Below, piece by piece: positions 13,302-14,705 of a stretch of 14,705 nt of DNA. The translations under genes and the position numbers were made by a program. How positions within the stretch are numbered: position 1 is the stretch's first letter; each line of letters opens with the position of its first letter. A model generated the notes under the pieces. That model was not told where the DNA came from, did no database searches, and saw only the letters and a list, made by a program, of their open reading frames with translations. This stretch comes from Pseudomonadota bacterium (GTDB taxonomy: Bacteria > Pseudomonadota > Gammaproteobacteria > Steroidobacterales > Steroidobacteraceae): NCBI GenBank assembly GCA_021850555.1, contig JAJZLX010000096.1, positions 1 through 14,705 of the forward strand. The letters are read 5' to 3'.

Positions 13302-14705
13302 ATGGATCTCGCCCTCCTTCGCCGGCGCCGTGAGTACGAATGGGAAATACCGCAACGGGGGGAGATGCGCGTGCCGGCGATCGTTTTCGGCAGCGAAGCG
13401 CTGCTGCGGGCGATGGACCTGAAGGTCTACCAGCAGGCGGTGAACGTGGCGAAGCTACCGGGCATCGTGAGCGCCTCCTATGCCATGCCGGATGCGCACT
13501 GGGGCTACGGGTTCCCGATCGGCGGCGTGGCGGCGTTCGATCCGGACGAAGGAGGGGTCGTGTCCGCCGGAGGAGTGGGATTTGACATCTCATGCGGCGT
13601 GCGCTGTCTGCTGACGGGACTGAAGCGCGCCGAACTCGCGGCGGCGGCACGGGAGCTCGCCGATGCGCTCTATGCGCAGATTCCGGCGGGTGTCGGCAGC
13701 ACCGGCGCCTTCACGCTCGAGGCCTCCGAGATGGATGCCATGCTGCGCGGCGGGGCCCGCTGGGCGGTCGAGCGCGGCTTTGGCACGGAGGCGGACCTCG
13801 AGCGCATCGAGGAGCGCGGGCAGATGCCGGGGGCTGGGCCGGAGGCGGTCTCCGTGCAGGCCAAGCGCCGCCAGCGGGACGAGATGGGGACCTTGGGCAG
13901 CGGCAACCACTATCTCGAGGTGCAGGAGGCCGTCGAGGTGTTCGATGAGGCGAGGGCGCGCGCGTTCGCAGTGGAGCCAGGCGATGTTCTCGTCATGATC
14001 CATTGCGGCTCGCGCGGGCTCGGGCATCAGATCGGCACGGACTTCCTCAAACGCATGTCGGCCCCCGAGGCGGGCATCGCCTTGCCCGACCGGGAGCTCG
14101 CCTGCGCGCCGATCCACTCCGATCTCGGCACCACGTACCTCAAGGCCATGCGTGCCGGAATCAACTGCGCCCTGGCGAATCGTCAGATTCTGACGCACCT
14201 CGTTCGGCAGGTGTTTGCCCAAGTGCTGCCGCAGGCGCGGCTGTCCGTTCTGTACGATGTCTCACACAACACGTGCAAGGTGGAAGAGCACCACGTGGAG
14301 GGCAGAGCCCGCGAGCTGTATGTGCACCGCAAGGGGGCGACCCGCGCGCTCGGTCCGTGGCACCCGGACCTCCCCGAGGCGCTGCGCCCGGCGGGCCAGC
14401 CGGTGCTCGTCGGCGGCTCGATGGGCACCGCGTCCTACATCCTCGCCGGCACCGAGCAGTCGGAATCCCACGCCTTCAGCTCCGCCTGTCACGGCGCCGG
14501 GCGAGCCATGAGCCGCCACGAGGCCGCGCGCACCTGGCGGGGCCGTCAGGTGATCGATGCGCTCTTCGCCCGGGGCATCCTCATCCGCAGCCCCTCGATG
14601 CGGGGGGTTGCGGAAGAGGCCCCTGATGCCTACAAGGATGTCACGGAGGTGGTGGATGCGACCGAGGCGGCAGGCCTGGCGAGCAAGGTGGCACGACTTG
14701 CGCCG
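13302..14705 (+). CDS. rtcB: RNA-splicing ligase RtcB (3' end outside window)
   Basis: The frame from ATG 13302 is open to the window edge: 468 residues, so only a few C-terminal codons should be missing from an enzyme of about 475 to 480. RtcB joins RNA 2',3'-cyclic phosphate or 3'-phosphate ends to 5'-OH ends through a GMP-histidine intermediate. Manganese ligands are present: Cys98 in GFDISCGVR, His203 in LGSGNHYLEV, His234 in MIHCGSRGLGHQ and His322 in YDVSHNTCK. The guanylylated residue is His397 in SACHGAGR. AMPDAHWGYGFPIGGVAAFD is a family hallmark. It resembles the archaeal-type form that works with archease, encoded directly upstream. It probably repairs tRNA or other RNA cut by stress endonucleases. 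Its Shine-Dalgarno is weak, so translational coupling is likely. Confidence 0.95.
   Translation, partial: MDLALLRRRREYEWEIPQRGEMRVPAIVFGSEALLRAMDLKVYQQAVNVAKLPGIVSASYAMPDAHWGYGFPIGGVAAFDPDEGGVVSAGGVGFDISCGVRCLLTGLKRAELAAAARELADALYAQIPAGVGSTGAFTLEASEMDAMLRGGARWAVERGFGTEADLERIEERGQMPGAGPEAVSVQAKRRQRDEMGTLGSGNHYLEVQEAVEVFDEARARAFAVEPGDVLVMIHCGSRGLGHQIGTDFLKRMSAPEAGIALPDRELACAPIHSDLGTTYLKAMRAGINCALANRQILTHLVRQVFAQVLPQARLSVLYDVSHNTCKVEEHHVEGRARELYVHRKGATRALGPWHPDLPEALRPAGQPVLVGGSMGTASYILAGTEQSESHAFSSACHGAGRAMSRHEAARTWRGRQVIDALFARGILIRSPSMRGVAEEAPDAYKDVTEVVDATEAAGLASKVARLAP

Overview
This is chromosomal DNA of high GC content (about two thirds or more by eye), densely packed with bacterial genes. 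OmpW and lipid A deacylase-like outer-membrane proteins point to a Gram-negative organism. A B12-dependent ribonucleotide reductase, an RtcB/archease pair and a PRTase/dienelactone-hydrolase pair fit a high-GC proteobacterium, perhaps a gammaproteobacterium; that placement is inferred from gene content only. No tRNA, rRNA, CRISPR array, insertion sequence or phage gene was seen.

Left part, 1-4240. The window opens inside the 3' end of a gene for an AurF-type diiron oxygenase (+). Three minus-strand genes follow, listed in transcription order: a radical SAM/SPASM enzyme (4167-2983) behind a good sigma-70-type promoter, an APC-family amino acid permease (2752-1325, TTG start behind a strong Shine-Dalgarno) and an OmpW-like porin (1112-456).

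Middle part, 4168-8548. A gap of about 460 bp with GC-rich hairpins separates the radical SAM gene from plus-strand genes: a possible short leader peptide, a PagL-like outer-membrane protein, a two-CBS-domain protein, a small multi-cysteine zinc-ribbon protein, a CapA-fold metallophosphatase-like protein and a COG2187-type aminoglycoside phosphotransferase-like protein. The last three are chained by TTGA stop/start overlaps and are probably one operon.

Right part, 8442-14705. Two divergent operons leave a spacer of about 110 bp. To the left run a phosphoribosyltransferase, an alpha/beta hydrolase, a class II ribonucleotide reductase and a ribose-phosphate pyrophosphokinase-like protein. To the right run archease and the RNA ligase RtcB, whose last few codons lie beyond the window. 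Together they suggest a nucleotide-supply and nucleic-acid-repair island: Prs makes PRPP, the PRTase may use it, the reductase makes dNTP precursors without oxygen, and RtcB with archease repairs broken RNA. The functional link between the two operons is inferred; the individual family calls are strong.

Points worth checking are the ribonucleotide reductase start (the best Shine-Dalgarno/ATG is out of frame), the antisense overlap of the phosphotransferase and prs genes, the overlapping PRTase-hydrolase pair of unknown function, the orphan SPASM enzyme, and the structured 460 bp gap.
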